From: JACCUZ01 sp038246575
Lineage (GTDB): Bacteria > Actinomycetota > Actinomycetes > JACCUZ01
Direction: 5' to 3'
Assembly (NCBI GenBank): GCA_038246575.1
Contig: JBBRVU010000062.1
Location: forward strand, 1 to 20,229
DNA: 20,229 nucleotides
In this document: positions 1-8,055 of the stretch, piece by piece
How positions within the stretch are numbered: position 1 is the stretch's first letter
How the letters are laid out: each line of letters starts with the position of its first letter
The notes under the pieces: model-generated
What the model was told of the DNA's origin: nothing
What the model saw: only the letters and a program-made list of their open reading frames with translations
Database searches by the model: none
Translations under genes and position numbers: made by a program

Positions 1-1172
1 ACCTGGTCGTGGGTCTGCAGGTAGCCGAGGAAGCGCCAGCCCGGCATCGTCGACCGGTCGACCGGCTCGCCCCAGGGTGCGTTGCGGAAGGACGAGTGCC
101 GTCCGTCGTGGAAGAACGCTCCGGTGAGGGTGGTCGCCAACGCGGCGTACGGGTCGGCGGCGAAGTCCGCGTAGTAGCCCTGCGCCTCGCCGGTGAGCAG
201 CGTGTGCAGGGCGTGGTGGAAGTCGTCGCTCCACTGGCCGGTCATGCCCAGGCCGCCGCCCTCGACCGGCGTCACGGTCGAGGGCTTGTTGAGGTCTGAC
301 TCCGCGACCAGCGACAGCGGGCGACCCAGGTGCGTCGACAGCGCGTCGACCTCGCGGGCGAGCTCGCTCAGCAAGTGCACGGGGGAGTCGTCCGCGAGCG
401 CGTGCACCGCGTCCAGCCGGAGCGCGTCGATGTGGAAGTCCCGCAGCCACATGAGTGCGTTGTCGATGATCCAGCGGCGTACCTCGTGCGCACCGTCGTC
501 GTCGAGGTTGATGCCCTGACCCCACGGCGTCTCGTGCTTGCCGGAGAAGTAGGGGCCGAAGCGCGGCAGGTAGTTGCCGGCCGGCCCGAGGTGGTTGTAG
601 ACCACGTCGAGGCAGACCGCGAGCCCGCGGGAGTGGCAGGCGTCGACGAACCGCTTGAGCGCGTCCGGTCCGCCATAGGGCTCGTGCACGGCGTACGGGT
701 GCACCCCGTCGTATCCCCAGCCGGCGACGCCCGGGAAGGCGGACACCGGCATCAGCTCGACGACGTCGACGCCGAGGTCCACCAGGTGCGCGAGCCGCTC
801 GACCGCCGAGTCCAGGGTGCCGCCGGCCGTGAAGGTCCCGATGTGCAGCTCGTAGTACACCGACCCGGCGAGCTGCCGTCCCCGCCACGAGTCGTCGGTC
901 CAGTCGAACCGGTCGTGGTCGTACGCCCGCGACGCGCCGTGCACGCCGTGCGGTTGCCAGCGCGAGCGGGGGTCCGGCGCCGGGTCGCTGTCGCCGTCGA
1001 GGACGAAGGCGTAGTCCTGGCCGTGCTCGACGGACCCGGCCGACCACCAGCCGTTCGCGGCCGCCGTCATCGGGGTCGGACTGCCGTCGGTCAGCACAGC
1101 CACCGATGCAGCGCTCGGTGCCCACACCTGAAGATCCGACACGGCCGGCGCACCTACCCCGTCAGTTGTCAT
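1..1172 (-). CDS. treZ: Malto-oligosyltrehalose trehalohydrolase TreZ, 3' end cut by window edge
   Basis: Hydrolyses the alpha-1,4 bond next to the terminal trehalose unit of maltooligosyltrehalose, releasing trehalose; the last step of the TreYZ route from glycogen, in the cytoplasm. About 390 codons are visible, against roughly 570-600 for the family. The N-terminal part (LQVWAPSAASVAVL) is the beta-sandwich that precedes the GH13 barrel. The barrel motifs follow: VYYELHIGTFT, GVDVVELMPV, GWGYDGVHPYAVHEPYGGPD, CLDVVYNHLGP, DALRLDAVHAL (catalytic Asp), LVAESDLN (catalytic Glu), and FLGYLQTHDQ at the window edge (transition-state Asp region). The ATG at 1172 was chosen because it lies 12 nt after the treY stop and starts a normal-length N-terminus. 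It is the distal gene of glgX-treY-treZ. The C-terminus is outside the window. Confidence 0.95.
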   Translation of the reverse strand, partial: MTTDGVGAPAVSDLQVWAPSAASVAVLTDGSPTPMTAAANGWWSAGSVEHGQDYAFVLDGDSDPAPDPRSRWQPHGVHGASRAYDHDRFDWTDDSWRGRQLAGSVYYELHIGTFTAGGTLDSAVERLAHLVDLGVDVVELMPVSAFPGVAGWGYDGVHPYAVHEPYGGPDALKRFVDACHSRGLAVCLDVVYNHLGPAGNYLPRFGPYFSGKHETPWGQGINLDDDGAHEVRRWIIDNALMWLRDFHIDALRLDAVHALADDSPVHLLSELAREVDALSTHLGRPLSLVAESDLNKPSTVTPVEGGGLGMTGQWSDDFHHALHTLLTGEAQGYYADFAADPYAALATTLTGAFFHDGRHSSFRNAPWGEPVDRSTMPGWRFLGYLQTHDQ

Positions 1173-1184
1173 GGAACCGCTCCC

Positions 1185-3581
1185 TCAGCCGCGCACGAGC
1201 AATGCGACGGGCAGCGACTCGAGCACCTCGGTCAGCAGGGCCTCGCCGGAGTGCGTCCGGTCGGTGAGCAGGTCGCGCCACTCGCCGGCCGGCAGCAGCA
1301 GGACCGCATCGCCGAACCCGTCCCGCTGTCCGGAGGTCAGGCGCGAGGCCACCGTGATGACCTCGCCGGCCCGGGCGAAGGCGAGAGCGTGCGGACTGGT
1401 GACCTCGATCGGGTCGTACGCGGCGGTGGCGTCGAAGCACTCGGGGCGTTCGCGGCGCAGCCGGAGCCCGCGCGAGGCGACCAGGAGCTTCTCGTCGTCC
1501 AGGTCCCGGGGCTCCGTCCCGTTGTCCAGTGCTGCGAGCCGCTCCCGGCGTACGCCGTAGTCGACGGGCCGCCGGTTGTCCGGGTCCACCAGCGACAGGT
1601 CGACGAGGTCGCAGCCCTGGTAGACGTCGGGGACGCCCGGGATGGTCAGCGCAAGGAGCTTCTGCGCGAGCACGTTGGCCCGGAAGGCCGGGGCGAGCCG
1701 GTCGACGAACTCGCTCACCTCCGACGTCACGGACTCGTCGGCCAGGACCGCCACCGTGAACTCGCGCACGGCGTCGTCGTACTCCTCGTCGGGCTCGGTC
1801 CAGGTCGTGCGCCGCTTGGCCTCGCGGGTCGCCTTCTCCAGGTAGTCGTTGAGTCGGCGGGCGTCGATCGGCCACGCGCCGACCAGGGTCTGCCACATGA
1901 GGTACTCGGTGTTGGCGTCGAGCGCCGCTGGCCGGTAGGTCCCGGTCGCCGCCCGCCACGACGTGACCGCGGCGCCCCACTCGCCCGGTACCTCGCTGAG
2001 GACGGCGAGCCGAGCCCGGACGTCCTCGCTTCGCTTCGTGTCATGGGTGGACAGGGTGGTCATCGCATCGGGCCAGGTGGCCTGTTGGCGTGTGCACCAG
2101 GCGTGCAGCTCCCCGGGCGAGACGCCGACGTGCGCCGGATCACCGCCGACCTCGTTGAGCGCGGTGAAAGGCAGGTAGCGGTAGAACGCGGTGTCCTCGA
2201 CACCCTTGGCCATCACCGGTCCGCAGGTCTGCTGGAAGCGGACGATGAACTCGTCCCGGTGCTGCCCCCGGCCCTGGTCTCCCAGGGCGAGCTGGGCGAC
2301 GAAGTCCAGCGTGCCGTGCCGGTCCTCGGACAGCCGCACCCGAGCCGCGTCCACCGCTTCGGCGATGATGCGCCGCGACTCCTCCGGAGCCGGCTCGCCG
2401 GGCACGACGTACGCCCGGTAGCGCGGCATGGCGGTGAGCAGCTCGACGAGGCACTCGCGCAACCCTCGTCGGGTGTGGTCCCGCAGCTCGAGGTGCTCGT
2501 GGCCGATGGCCGACGCGACCTCGACGAGGCGTGCCACCTCGGCGTGCAGCCCGTGCTCGATGACGAAGCGCTTCGCCTCGTCGACGACCTCGGAGAAGTC
2601 CGCGGGCTCGCCGGTCAGCCCGGCGTACAGGCTGCCGAGGGTCGACTCGGCCTCCGGGTCGACGAGCACGCCGCCGATGCGCAGCAGGGCGTCGTAGCCG
2701 GTGGTGCCCGCGCACGGCCAGTCCTCGGGCAGCTGCTCGTCGCCCTCGAGGATCTTCTCGACCACCACCCAGGCACCACCGGTGGCCCGGTGCAGGCGAC
2801 GGACGTAGTCGCGCGGGTCGGCCAGCCCGTCGGGGTGGTCGATGCGCAGGCCGTGCACCCGACCCTCGGCGACCAGCGCGAGGAGCACGCCATGGGTCTC
2901 GGCGAAGACGGTGTTGTCCTCGACCCTGATGGCCACCAGGGTGTCGATGTCGAAGAACCGTCGGTAGTTCAGCTCTTCGTCGCCGACCCGCCAGTGCGCC
3001 AACCGGTAGAACTGCCGGTCGAGGAGCTCGGGCAGCGGCAGCTCCGCGGTCCCTGGCCGGATCGGGAAGACGTGGTCGAAGTAGCGCAGGACGGGCTCGT
3101 CGTCGTTCGTGTCGATCGTGATGTCACCGTCCGCAACCGCCTCGCCGATGCGCCGGCCCAGCACCGGCATCAGGATGGCGCGCTCCTGGGCAGCCCAGTC
3201 GACGTCGAACCACCGGGCGTACGGCGACGCGGGGCCATGCTGCAGCACAGACCACAGCGCGGCGTTCAACCATGCCGGTGTCGGCACCGCCATGTGGTTG
3301 GGCACGACGTCGACGACAACGCCCATGCCCAGCTCGCGGGCTGCGTCGGAGAGCCGGTGGAAGGCCTCGGCGCCACCCAGGTCGGTGTTGAGCCGGGCGT
3401 GGTCCACAACGTCGTAGCCGTGCGTCGACCCGGGCGCCGCCTGCAGGACGGGGGAGAGGTAGACGTGCGAGGCACCGAGGTCGTGGAGGTAGGGCAGCAC
3501 GGCTGCCGCGTCGTCGAACCCGAAGTCCGGACGCAGCTGCAGGCGGTACGTGCCGGTGGGCACGCGGGGGATGTCGGGCAC
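1185..3581 (-). CDS. treY: Malto-oligosyltrehalose synthase TreY
   Basis: Intramolecular transglucosylase (GH13) that converts the reducing-end alpha-1,4 bond of a maltodextrin to alpha,alpha-1,1, giving maltooligosyltrehalose for TreZ. The 798 residues are in the family's usual range. The start TGTYRLQLRPDFGF is characteristic of TreY, followed by YLSPVLQAAPGSTHGYDVVD (about 41-60), DVVPNHMAVP (about 91-100) and RFFDIDTLVAIRVE. The expected catalytic residues are Asp248 in GLRIDHPDGL, Glu275 in WVVVEKIL and Asp514 in LSTHDTKRSEDV. The TreY-specific segments CGPVMAKGVEDTAFYRY and IPGVPDVYQG are also present. The start lies 4 nt after the glgX stop and the next gene is treZ after 12 nt, so the three are almost certainly co-transcribed and translationally coupled. 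No damage is visible. Confidence 0.97.
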   Translation of the reverse strand: MPDIPRVPTGTYRLQLRPDFGFDDAAAVLPYLHDLGASHVYLSPVLQAAPGSTHGYDVVDHARLNTDLGGAEAFHRLSDAARELGMGVVVDVVPNHMAVPTPAWLNAALWSVLQHGPASPYARWFDVDWAAQERAILMPVLGRRIGEAVADGDITIDTNDDEPVLRYFDHVFPIRPGTAELPLPELLDRQFYRLAHWRVGDEELNYRRFFDIDTLVAIRVEDNTVFAETHGVLLALVAEGRVHGLRIDHPDGLADPRDYVRRLHRATGGAWVVVEKILEGDEQLPEDWPCAGTTGYDALLRIGGVLVDPEAESTLGSLYAGLTGEPADFSEVVDEAKRFVIEHGLHAEVARLVEVASAIGHEHLELRDHTRRGLRECLVELLTAMPRYRAYVVPGEPAPEESRRIIAEAVDAARVRLSEDRHGTLDFVAQLALGDQGRGQHRDEFIVRFQQTCGPVMAKGVEDTAFYRYLPFTALNEVGGDPAHVGVSPGELHAWCTRQQATWPDAMTTLSTHDTKRSEDVRARLAVLSEVPGEWGAAVTSWRAATGTYRPAALDANTEYLMWQTLVGAWPIDARRLNDYLEKATREAKRRTTWTEPDEEYDDAVREFTVAVLADESVTSEVSEFVDRLAPAFRANVLAQKLLALTIPGVPDVYQGCDLVDLSLVDPDNRRPVDYGVRRERLAALDNGTEPRDLDDEKLLVASRGLRLRRERPECFDATAAYDPIEVTSPHALAFARAGEVITVASRLTSGQRDGFGDAVLLLPAGEWRDLLTDRTHSGEALLTEVLESLPVALLVRG

Positions 3582-3585
3582 CGGG

Positions 3586-5712
3586 TCAGATCACGCGCCG
3601 CATGACGAGGATCGAGCGGGACTCGAGGGCGACCTTCTCGCCGGCCTTGCTGCTGGGGCGGTCGACGACGAGAGGCGCCGCCGTGTCGATGACGGCCTCC
3701 CAGCGCTCGCCGTAGGCCTCGGGCGGGAGCGTGACGTCCATGTCCTCGTGGTGACCGTTGAACAGCAGCAGGAACGAGTCATCGTGCACCTTCTGACCGC
3801 GTCCGTCGGGCTCGACAATCGCGTCGCCGTTGAGGAACACCACGACGGAGCGGGCGTAGCCGACCTGCCAGTCGCCCTCGTTCATCGGCTCGCCGGCCGG
3901 GGTGAACCAGGCAATGTCGCCAAGCGGGTTGGTCGACCCGCGCGCCGGGTCGCCCTGGAAGAAGCGGCGGCGGCGCAGCACCGGGTGCTCGCGCCGCAGC
4001 TTGGACAGCGACTCGACGAAGTCGGTCAGCGCCCAGTGCTCGCGCGCCTCGGCCCAGTCGACCCAGGCAATCGGGTTGTCCTGGCAGTAGACGTTGTTGT
4101 TGCCCTGCTGGGTGCGGCTGAGCTCGTCGCCGTGCAGCAGCATGGGCACGCCCTGGGAGAGGAAGAGTGTCGCCAGGTAGTTGCGCTTCTGCCGCTCGCG
4201 CAGGGCCACGATCTCGAGGTCGTCCGTCGGGCCCTCGACGCCGCAGTTCCACGACCGGTTGTGGCTCTCGCCGTCGTTGTTGTCCTCGCCGTTGGCGTCG
4301 TTGTGCTTGTCGTTGTACGACACGAGGTCGTTGAGCGGGAAGCCGTCATGCGCGGTGACGAAGTTGATGGAGGCCAAGGGGCGCCGGCCGTCCTGCTGGT
4401 ACAGGTCGGCAGAACCGGTGAGCCGCGAGGCGAACTCGGCGAGCGTGGCGGGCTCCCCGCGCCAGAAGTCGCGGACCGTGTCGCGGTACTTGCCGTTCCA
4501 CTCGGTCCACAGCGGGGGAAAGTTGCCGACCTGGTAGCCGCCCTCGCCGACGTCCCATGGCTCGGCGATCAGCTTGACCTGGGAGATGACCGGGTCCTGC
4601 TGTACGAGGTCGAAGAACGCGGAGAGCCGGTCGACCTCGTGGAACTGGCGGGCCAGCGTCGAGGCGAGGTCGAAGCGGAAGCCGTCGACGTGCATCTCGA
4701 GCACCCAGTAGCGCAGCGAATCCATGATCAGCTGCAGTACGTGCGGGTGGCGCATCAGCAGCGTGTTGCCGGTGCCGGTGGTGTCGTAGTAGTGCTCGGG
4801 GCTGCCGTCGACGAGCCGGTAGTAGGCCTGGTTGTCGATGCCCCGGAAGGACAGCGTCGGGCCCATCTGGTTGCCCTCGGCGGTGTGGTTGTAGACGACG
4901 TCGAGGATGACCTCGATGCCGGCCGCGTGCAGCTCGCGGACCATTGCCTTGAACTCCAGCACCTGCTCGCCGCGAGTGCCGCTGGAGGAGTAGGCGTTGT
5001 GCGGGGCGAAGAAGCCGATCGTGTTGTAGCCCCAGTAGTTCGACAGCCCGCGCTGCACCAGGTGGTGGTCCTGGACGAACTGGTGAACCGGCATCAGCTC
5101 GATCGCGGTGATCCCGAGCTTGTGCAGGTGCTCGATGATCGCCGGGTGGCCGATGCCGGCGTACGTGCCCCTGATCTCGTCGGGAAGCGCCGGGTGGGTC
5201 ATCGTCAGGCCGCGGACGTGCGCCTCGTAGATGACCGTCTGGTGGTAGGGCGTCCGCGGGTGGCGGTCGTTCTGCCAGTCGAAGAACGGGTTGATCACAA
5301 CCGACTTGGGCGCGTGACGCCCCGAGTCGAGGGTGTTGACCCGGGTCGCGGAGGCGAAGCGGTAGTCGAAGAGGGACTCGCTCCAGTCGACTTGACCCTC
5401 CACGGCCTTGGCGTAGGGGTCCAGCAGCAGCTTCGAGGAGTTGGACCGAAGTCCCTGCTGCGGGTCGCGCGGCCCGTGGACGCGGAAGCCGTAGCGCTGG
5501 CCGGGGCCGACGCGGGGGAGGTAGCCGTGCCAGACGAACCCGTCGCTCTCCGGAAGGACGACCCGGGTCTCGGTCAGCCGACGGCTGGACTCCGACCCGT
5601 CGAAGAGGCAGAGCTCGACCTTGTCGGCGACCTCGGAGAACAAGGCGAAGTTGGTCCCGGCCCCGTCGAAGGTCGCGCCAAGGGGGTACGCATTGCCAGG
5701 CCAGATCTCCAT
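3586..5712 (-). CDS. glgX: Glycogen debranching enzyme GlgX/TreX
   Basis: Isoamylase-type GH13 enzyme that removes alpha-1,6 branches from glycogen or limit dextrin, supplying linear maltodextrins to TreY. The 708 residues match the family. The N-terminal CBM48-like domain begins WPGNAYPLGATFDGAGTNFA. The barrel shows IYEAHVRGLT (about 161-170), ILDVVYNHTAEG (about 269-280), the nucleophile Asp348 in HVDGFRFDLAS, the acid/base Glu384 in LIAEPWDVGEGGYQVG, and Asp456 in FVTAHDGFPLNDLVSYN. The isoamylase-specific QQGNNNVYCQDN is present. It is the first gene of the operon. The ATG at 5712 has no Shine-Dalgarno, and a -10-like GACAAT ends 8 nt upstream, so the mRNA may be almost leaderless. The operon context (treX-treY-treZ) favours a trehalose-synthesis role over general glycogen breakdown. 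Confidence 0.96.
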   Translation of the reverse strand: MEIWPGNAYPLGATFDGAGTNFALFSEVADKVELCLFDGSESSRRLTETRVVLPESDGFVWHGYLPRVGPGQRYGFRVHGPRDPQQGLRSNSSKLLLDPYAKAVEGQVDWSESLFDYRFASATRVNTLDSGRHAPKSVVINPFFDWQNDRHPRTPYHQTVIYEAHVRGLTMTHPALPDEIRGTYAGIGHPAIIEHLHKLGITAIELMPVHQFVQDHHLVQRGLSNYWGYNTIGFFAPHNAYSSSGTRGEQVLEFKAMVRELHAAGIEVILDVVYNHTAEGNQMGPTLSFRGIDNQAYYRLVDGSPEHYYDTTGTGNTLLMRHPHVLQLIMDSLRYWVLEMHVDGFRFDLASTLARQFHEVDRLSAFFDLVQQDPVISQVKLIAEPWDVGEGGYQVGNFPPLWTEWNGKYRDTVRDFWRGEPATLAEFASRLTGSADLYQQDGRRPLASINFVTAHDGFPLNDLVSYNDKHNDANGEDNNDGESHNRSWNCGVEGPTDDLEIVALRERQKRNYLATLFLSQGVPMLLHGDELSRTQQGNNNVYCQDNPIAWVDWAEAREHWALTDFVESLSKLRREHPVLRRRRFFQGDPARGSTNPLGDIAWFTPAGEPMNEGDWQVGYARSVVVFLNGDAIVEPDGRGQKVHDDSFLLLFNGHHEDMDVTLPPEAYGERWEAVIDTAAPLVVDRPSSKAGEKVALESRSILVMRRVI

Positions 5713-5713
5713 G

Positions 5714-5750
5714 GTCGGAGATTGTCCTAGATGGACGTCCTCAATCCGAA
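5714..5750 (-). promoter_or_regulatory. Candidate promoter of the glgX-treY-treZ operon
   Basis: On the minus strand TTCGGA (5750-5745) and GACAAT (5726-5721) are separated by 18 bp. The predicted start, about 5714, is 2 nt before the glgX ATG. No Shine-Dalgarno is visible, which fits a near-leaderless transcript. Single-site visual match only. Confidence 0.35.
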
Positions 5751-5791
5751 CCCGCGGGGCCGTCCCAGCACGTGATGCTCGACACGCAGGC

Positions 5792-7060
5792 TCAGCCGGG
5801 CAGGCCCGGGGTCGGGAACTTGGCGCAGAACTCGCGCACCTCGGCGCCGACCTTGTCGACGGCGGCCTCGTCCCCGCCCCGCTCGGCCTCGACGACCCGG
5901 TCGATCCAGCCGGCGACCTGGTCCATGTCCCCGGTCGTCATGCCCCGCGAGGTGACCGCGGCGGTCCCGATGCGTATGCCGGAGGGGTCGAACGGCTTGC
6001 GCGGGTCGAACGGCACGGTGTTGTAGTTGAGCTCGATGCCGGCCCGGTCGAGGGCCTTCGCGGCCTGCTTGCCCGGCAGCTGCTTGCTCTGCAGGTCGAC
6101 GAGCAGCAGGTGGTTGTCGGTGCCGCCGGACACCAGGTCGAAGCCCCGGGCCATGAGCCCCTCGGCCAGCGCCTTGGCGTTGTCGACGATGGCGTGGGCG
6201 TAGGTGCGGAACTCCGTCGTCGACGCTTCCTTCAGCGCGACCGCGATGGCGGCCGTCGTGTGGTTGTGCGGGCCGCCCTGAAGACCGGGGAAGACGGCCT
6301 TGTCCAGTGCCTTCGCGTGCTCGGCGGTGCTCATGATCATGGCGCCGCGTGGCCCACGCAGGGTCTTGTGCGTCGTGGTGGTGATGACGTCAGCGTGTCC
6401 GGCGGGCGACGGGTGTGCGCCGCCGGCGACGAGCCCGGCGATGTGGGCGATGTCCGCGACGAGGACGGCGCCGACCTCGCGGGCCACCTCGGCGAAGGCC
6501 GGGAAGTCGATGGTGCGGGGGATCGCCGTGCCGCCGCAGAAGATGACCTTCGGGCGCTCGGCGCGCGCCAGGTCGCGGACCTCGTCGAGGTCAACGCGAC
6601 CGGTCTCCTTGCGGACGCCGTACTGCACGGCCCGGAACCACTTGCCGGTCGCCGAGACGCTCCAGCCGTGGGTGAGGTGGCCGCCGGCGGGCAGTGCCAT
6701 GCCCATGACGGTGTCGCCCGGGTCGAGGAAGGCGAGGTAGACGGCGAGGTTCGCGGGGGAGCCGGAGTACGGCTGGACGTTGGCGTGCTCGACACCGAAG
6801 AGTGCCTTGGCCCGCTCGATCGCCAGCGTCTCGACCTGGTCGATGACCTGCTGGCCCTCGTAGTAGCGCTTGCCCGCGTAACCCTCGGAGTACTTGTTCG
6901 TCAGCATCGAGCCGGTGGCCTCGAGCACGGCCCGCGAGGTGTAGTTCTCCGACGCGATCAGCCGGATCGAGTCGCGCTGCCGTTGGCCCTCGGCGACCAC
7001 GAGGTCGGCGATCTCGGCGTCCGCGCTCCGCAGGTCCGGGTCGTGGGTCTGGTGCGTCAT
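5792..7060 (-). CDS. glyA: Serine hydroxymethyltransferase GlyA
   Basis: PLP enzyme that interconverts serine plus tetrahydrofolate with glycine plus 5,10-methylene-tetrahydrofolate; a central cytosolic source of one-carbon units. It has 422 residues, normal for bacteria. Visible motifs are LIASENYTS, NKYSEGYAGKRYYEG, VQPYSGSPANLAVY, GGHLTHGW, DIAHIAGLVAGG and the PLP-lysine motif TTTTHKTLRGPRG (Lys232). The segment MALPAGGHLTHGW differs from the common LSHGGHLTHG. The ATG at 7060 was chosen because GAGGAG lies 8 nt upstream and the SHMT fold starts there. The frame, however, stays open upstream through an XRE-type HTH protein to 7606 and beyond, so a longer fused product is formally possible. 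A candidate -10 (TACGCT, 7105-7100 on the minus strand) could serve glyA alone. Confidence 0.95.
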   Translation of the reverse strand: MTHQTHDPDLRSADAEIADLVVAEGQRQRDSIRLIASENYTSRAVLEATGSMLTNKYSEGYAGKRYYEGQQVIDQVETLAIERAKALFGVEHANVQPYSGSPANLAVYLAFLDPGDTVMGMALPAGGHLTHGWSVSATGKWFRAVQYGVRKETGRVDLDEVRDLARAERPKVIFCGGTAIPRTIDFPAFAEVAREVGAVLVADIAHIAGLVAGGAHPSPAGHADVITTTTHKTLRGPRGAMIMSTAEHAKALDKAVFPGLQGGPHNHTTAAIAVALKEASTTEFRTYAHAIVDNAKALAEGLMARGFDLVSGGTDNHLLLVDLQSKQLPGKQAAKALDRAGIELNYNTVPFDPRKPFDPSGIRIGTAAVTSRGMTTGDMDQVAGWIDRVVEAERGGDEAAVDKVGAEVREFCAKFPTPGLPG

Positions 7061-7606
7061 CAGCGGTCTCCTCGTCACGCGTCCTGGCGGGTCACGACGA
7101 GCGTAGTCACCGGCCTCTCGACGCGCGTCGCGCCGCCACCGCAACCGGTCGAACGTGTGCTTCGGCCGCCGGCGCGGCGCCAGGTGCCAGATGCTCGGAC
7201 TCCTGGTGCTGAGCATGCCCCAGTCGCCCCACCAGGAGCCGAACCTGTCGACGGGCCGGACGTCGAGGTGCGCGGGGAACCGGCGCCCGGCGCGGTCGAC
7301 TGCCTCGCTGCCAGAATCCTCCACGTCGGTGGTGTCGGTGGTGTCGGTGGTGGCGCGGGTGGCGCGGGTGGCGCGGGTGCCAGGGGAGAGGCCGAGGTCG
7401 AACCCGGCGGCCCCGAGCAGGGTTTGGACGGTGGTGAGCCGTGGTGCCGCGGTCGCCCCGGACTCGATGCGTGCCACCGACCTCGGGGACAGGCCGGCGC
7501 GCTCGGCCAGCTCTCGCTGCGACAGATCCGCGCAATGTCGAACCAGCCGAAGAAGATCCCCGGCACGCACGTGCTGGTCACCTTCGGGGTCCGACGAGTT
7601 GTCCAT
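7061..7606 (-). CDS. XRE-type HTH protein, in frame with glyA and lacking its own stop codon
   Basis: From the ATG at 7606, residues about 14-72 form a cro/C1-type helix-turn-helix (AGDLLRLVRHCADLSQREL then AERAGLSPRSVARIESG). Next comes a low-complexity linker of three RAT and three TDT/TTD-type triplets (about 77-94). A C-terminal region (RRFPAHLDVRPVDRFGSWWG) resembles the tails of small actinobacterial HTH proteins of unknown role. No stop occurs before glyA: the frame continues for about 20 residues straight into the glyA ATG 182 codons downstream. The neighbouring frame does stop at 7075-7077, so a small indel could have removed the original terminus. The ATG has only a weak GACGGG upstream, so the start is uncertain. 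Function unknown; DNA binding is inferred from the fold. Confidence 0.55.
7325..7378. repeat. Six-unit 9-bp in-frame tandem repeat inside the HTH gene
   Basis: Three perfect copies of GTCGGTGGT (7325-7351) are followed by three perfect copies of GGCGCGGGT (7352-7378). On the minus strand they encode the (RAT)3 and (TTD)3 linker of the HTH protein. The unit is a multiple of three, so copy-number change would alter linker length without a frameshift. Confidence 0.95.
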
Positions 7607-7628
7607 CCCGTCAGGCTCGACCCCGCAT

Positions 7629-7707
7629 GGCGGCGACAGGGTTCGCCGCCGCCGACATGTGGACGGTGCACCGGATTTCCTCAGCTGTGGATGGTTCAAG
7701 CCCATCC
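7629..7707. other. Two hairpins just upstream of the HTH start
   Basis: GGCGGCGA (7629-7636) and TCGCCGCC (7643-7650) form a perfect 8-bp stem with a 6-nt loop. GGATGG (7689-7694) and CCATCC (7702-7707) form a 6-bp stem with the 7-nt loop TTCAAGC, which looks like a tRNA T-arm on the plus strand. Both lie in what would be the 5' leader of the HTH/glyA transcript. No known riboswitch consensus (glycine, ZTP/pfl, THF) was recognised, and no complete tRNA surrounds the T-arm-like hairpin. Confidence 0.5.
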
Positions 7708-8055
7708 GACGAGGCTCGGATCCCCTGCGGATCCAGGCTGATCCCGCCGCCCTCGACGACCCCCGCAGACGGACGCCTGCCCGTCCGCCCGCGTGGTGCT
7801 CTGCCGACAGGTTTGTCAGCACAGCACCACGCGGGCGGGGAGGACAGGCGCGGGCGGAGCGGGTGATCGCCTCGCAGGAAGGCGCAGGCCTCTGCCCAGC
7901 CTTCGGTCGAGGCCAGGGCGACGTCGTACCGGGACAGTACGATGTCGGCCACCTCCGGCGCGCGGGCTCGTCGCGCCGCGCTCGCGTCCGCAGCCACCAG
8001 CGGTGCCAGCTGGTGACCGTGCCGCTGGTCCGGCCGGGGGCAGGGCTCGAGCAGC
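7651..8055 (-). other. Unassigned stretch with coding-like composition, no recognised gene
   Basis: About 400 bp between the leader ORF and the HTH gene. On the minus strand a frame open from 8156 to 7611 contains APEVADIVLSRYDVALASTE, whose third codon positions are mostly G/C as in real genes of this genome. The same frame then passes through the long hairpin at 7787-7836 and becomes arbitrary. No convincing start with a Shine-Dalgarno and no family was recognised. It may be a short hypothetical gene or a remnant whose 3' end was replaced. Confidence 0.25.
7787..7836. terminator. Long imperfect hairpin, possible terminator or attenuator
   Basis: GCCCGCGTGGTGCT (7787-7800) pairs perfectly with AGCACCACGCGGGC (7823-7836). 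The stem continues inward with 3 bp, a mismatch and 3 bp more, closing on the 6-nt loop AGGTTT. It is the strongest inverted repeat noticed in the window. No U-tract follows on either strand, so it is not a canonical intrinsic terminator. It lies downstream of aidB and the leader ORF and upstream of the HTH/glyA frame, where a termination or attenuation role makes sense. Confidence 0.5.

Noticed and set aside
330..3605. A 1091-codon plus-strand open frame opposite treZ/treY
   Set aside because: It is antisense to genes with clear catalytic motifs. The translation is Val/Arg/Gly/Asp-rich with no domain, a by-product of very GC-rich codon use.
5792..7060. ZTP, glycine or THF riboswitch directly before glyA
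   Set aside because: The sequence immediately upstream is coding for the HTH tail, and no consensus of these classes could be found.
7325..7378. CRISPR-like repeat array
   Set aside because: The repeats are 9 bp, contiguous, without spacers, and lie in a coding frame.
7689..7707. Complete plus-strand tRNA around the T-arm-like hairpin
   Set aside because: No matching acceptor stem, D arm or anticodon stem at the right distances.
3550..7741. Long plus-strand frames opposite glgX and glyA
   Set aside because: Low-complexity translations opposite well-supported genes; no start signals or motifs.
7607..7822. Upstream extension of the HTH/glyA frame to a start at 7822
   Set aside because: The extra 72 residues overlap the hairpins and are Arg/Gly-rich with no domain; the ATG at 7606 is more plausible.
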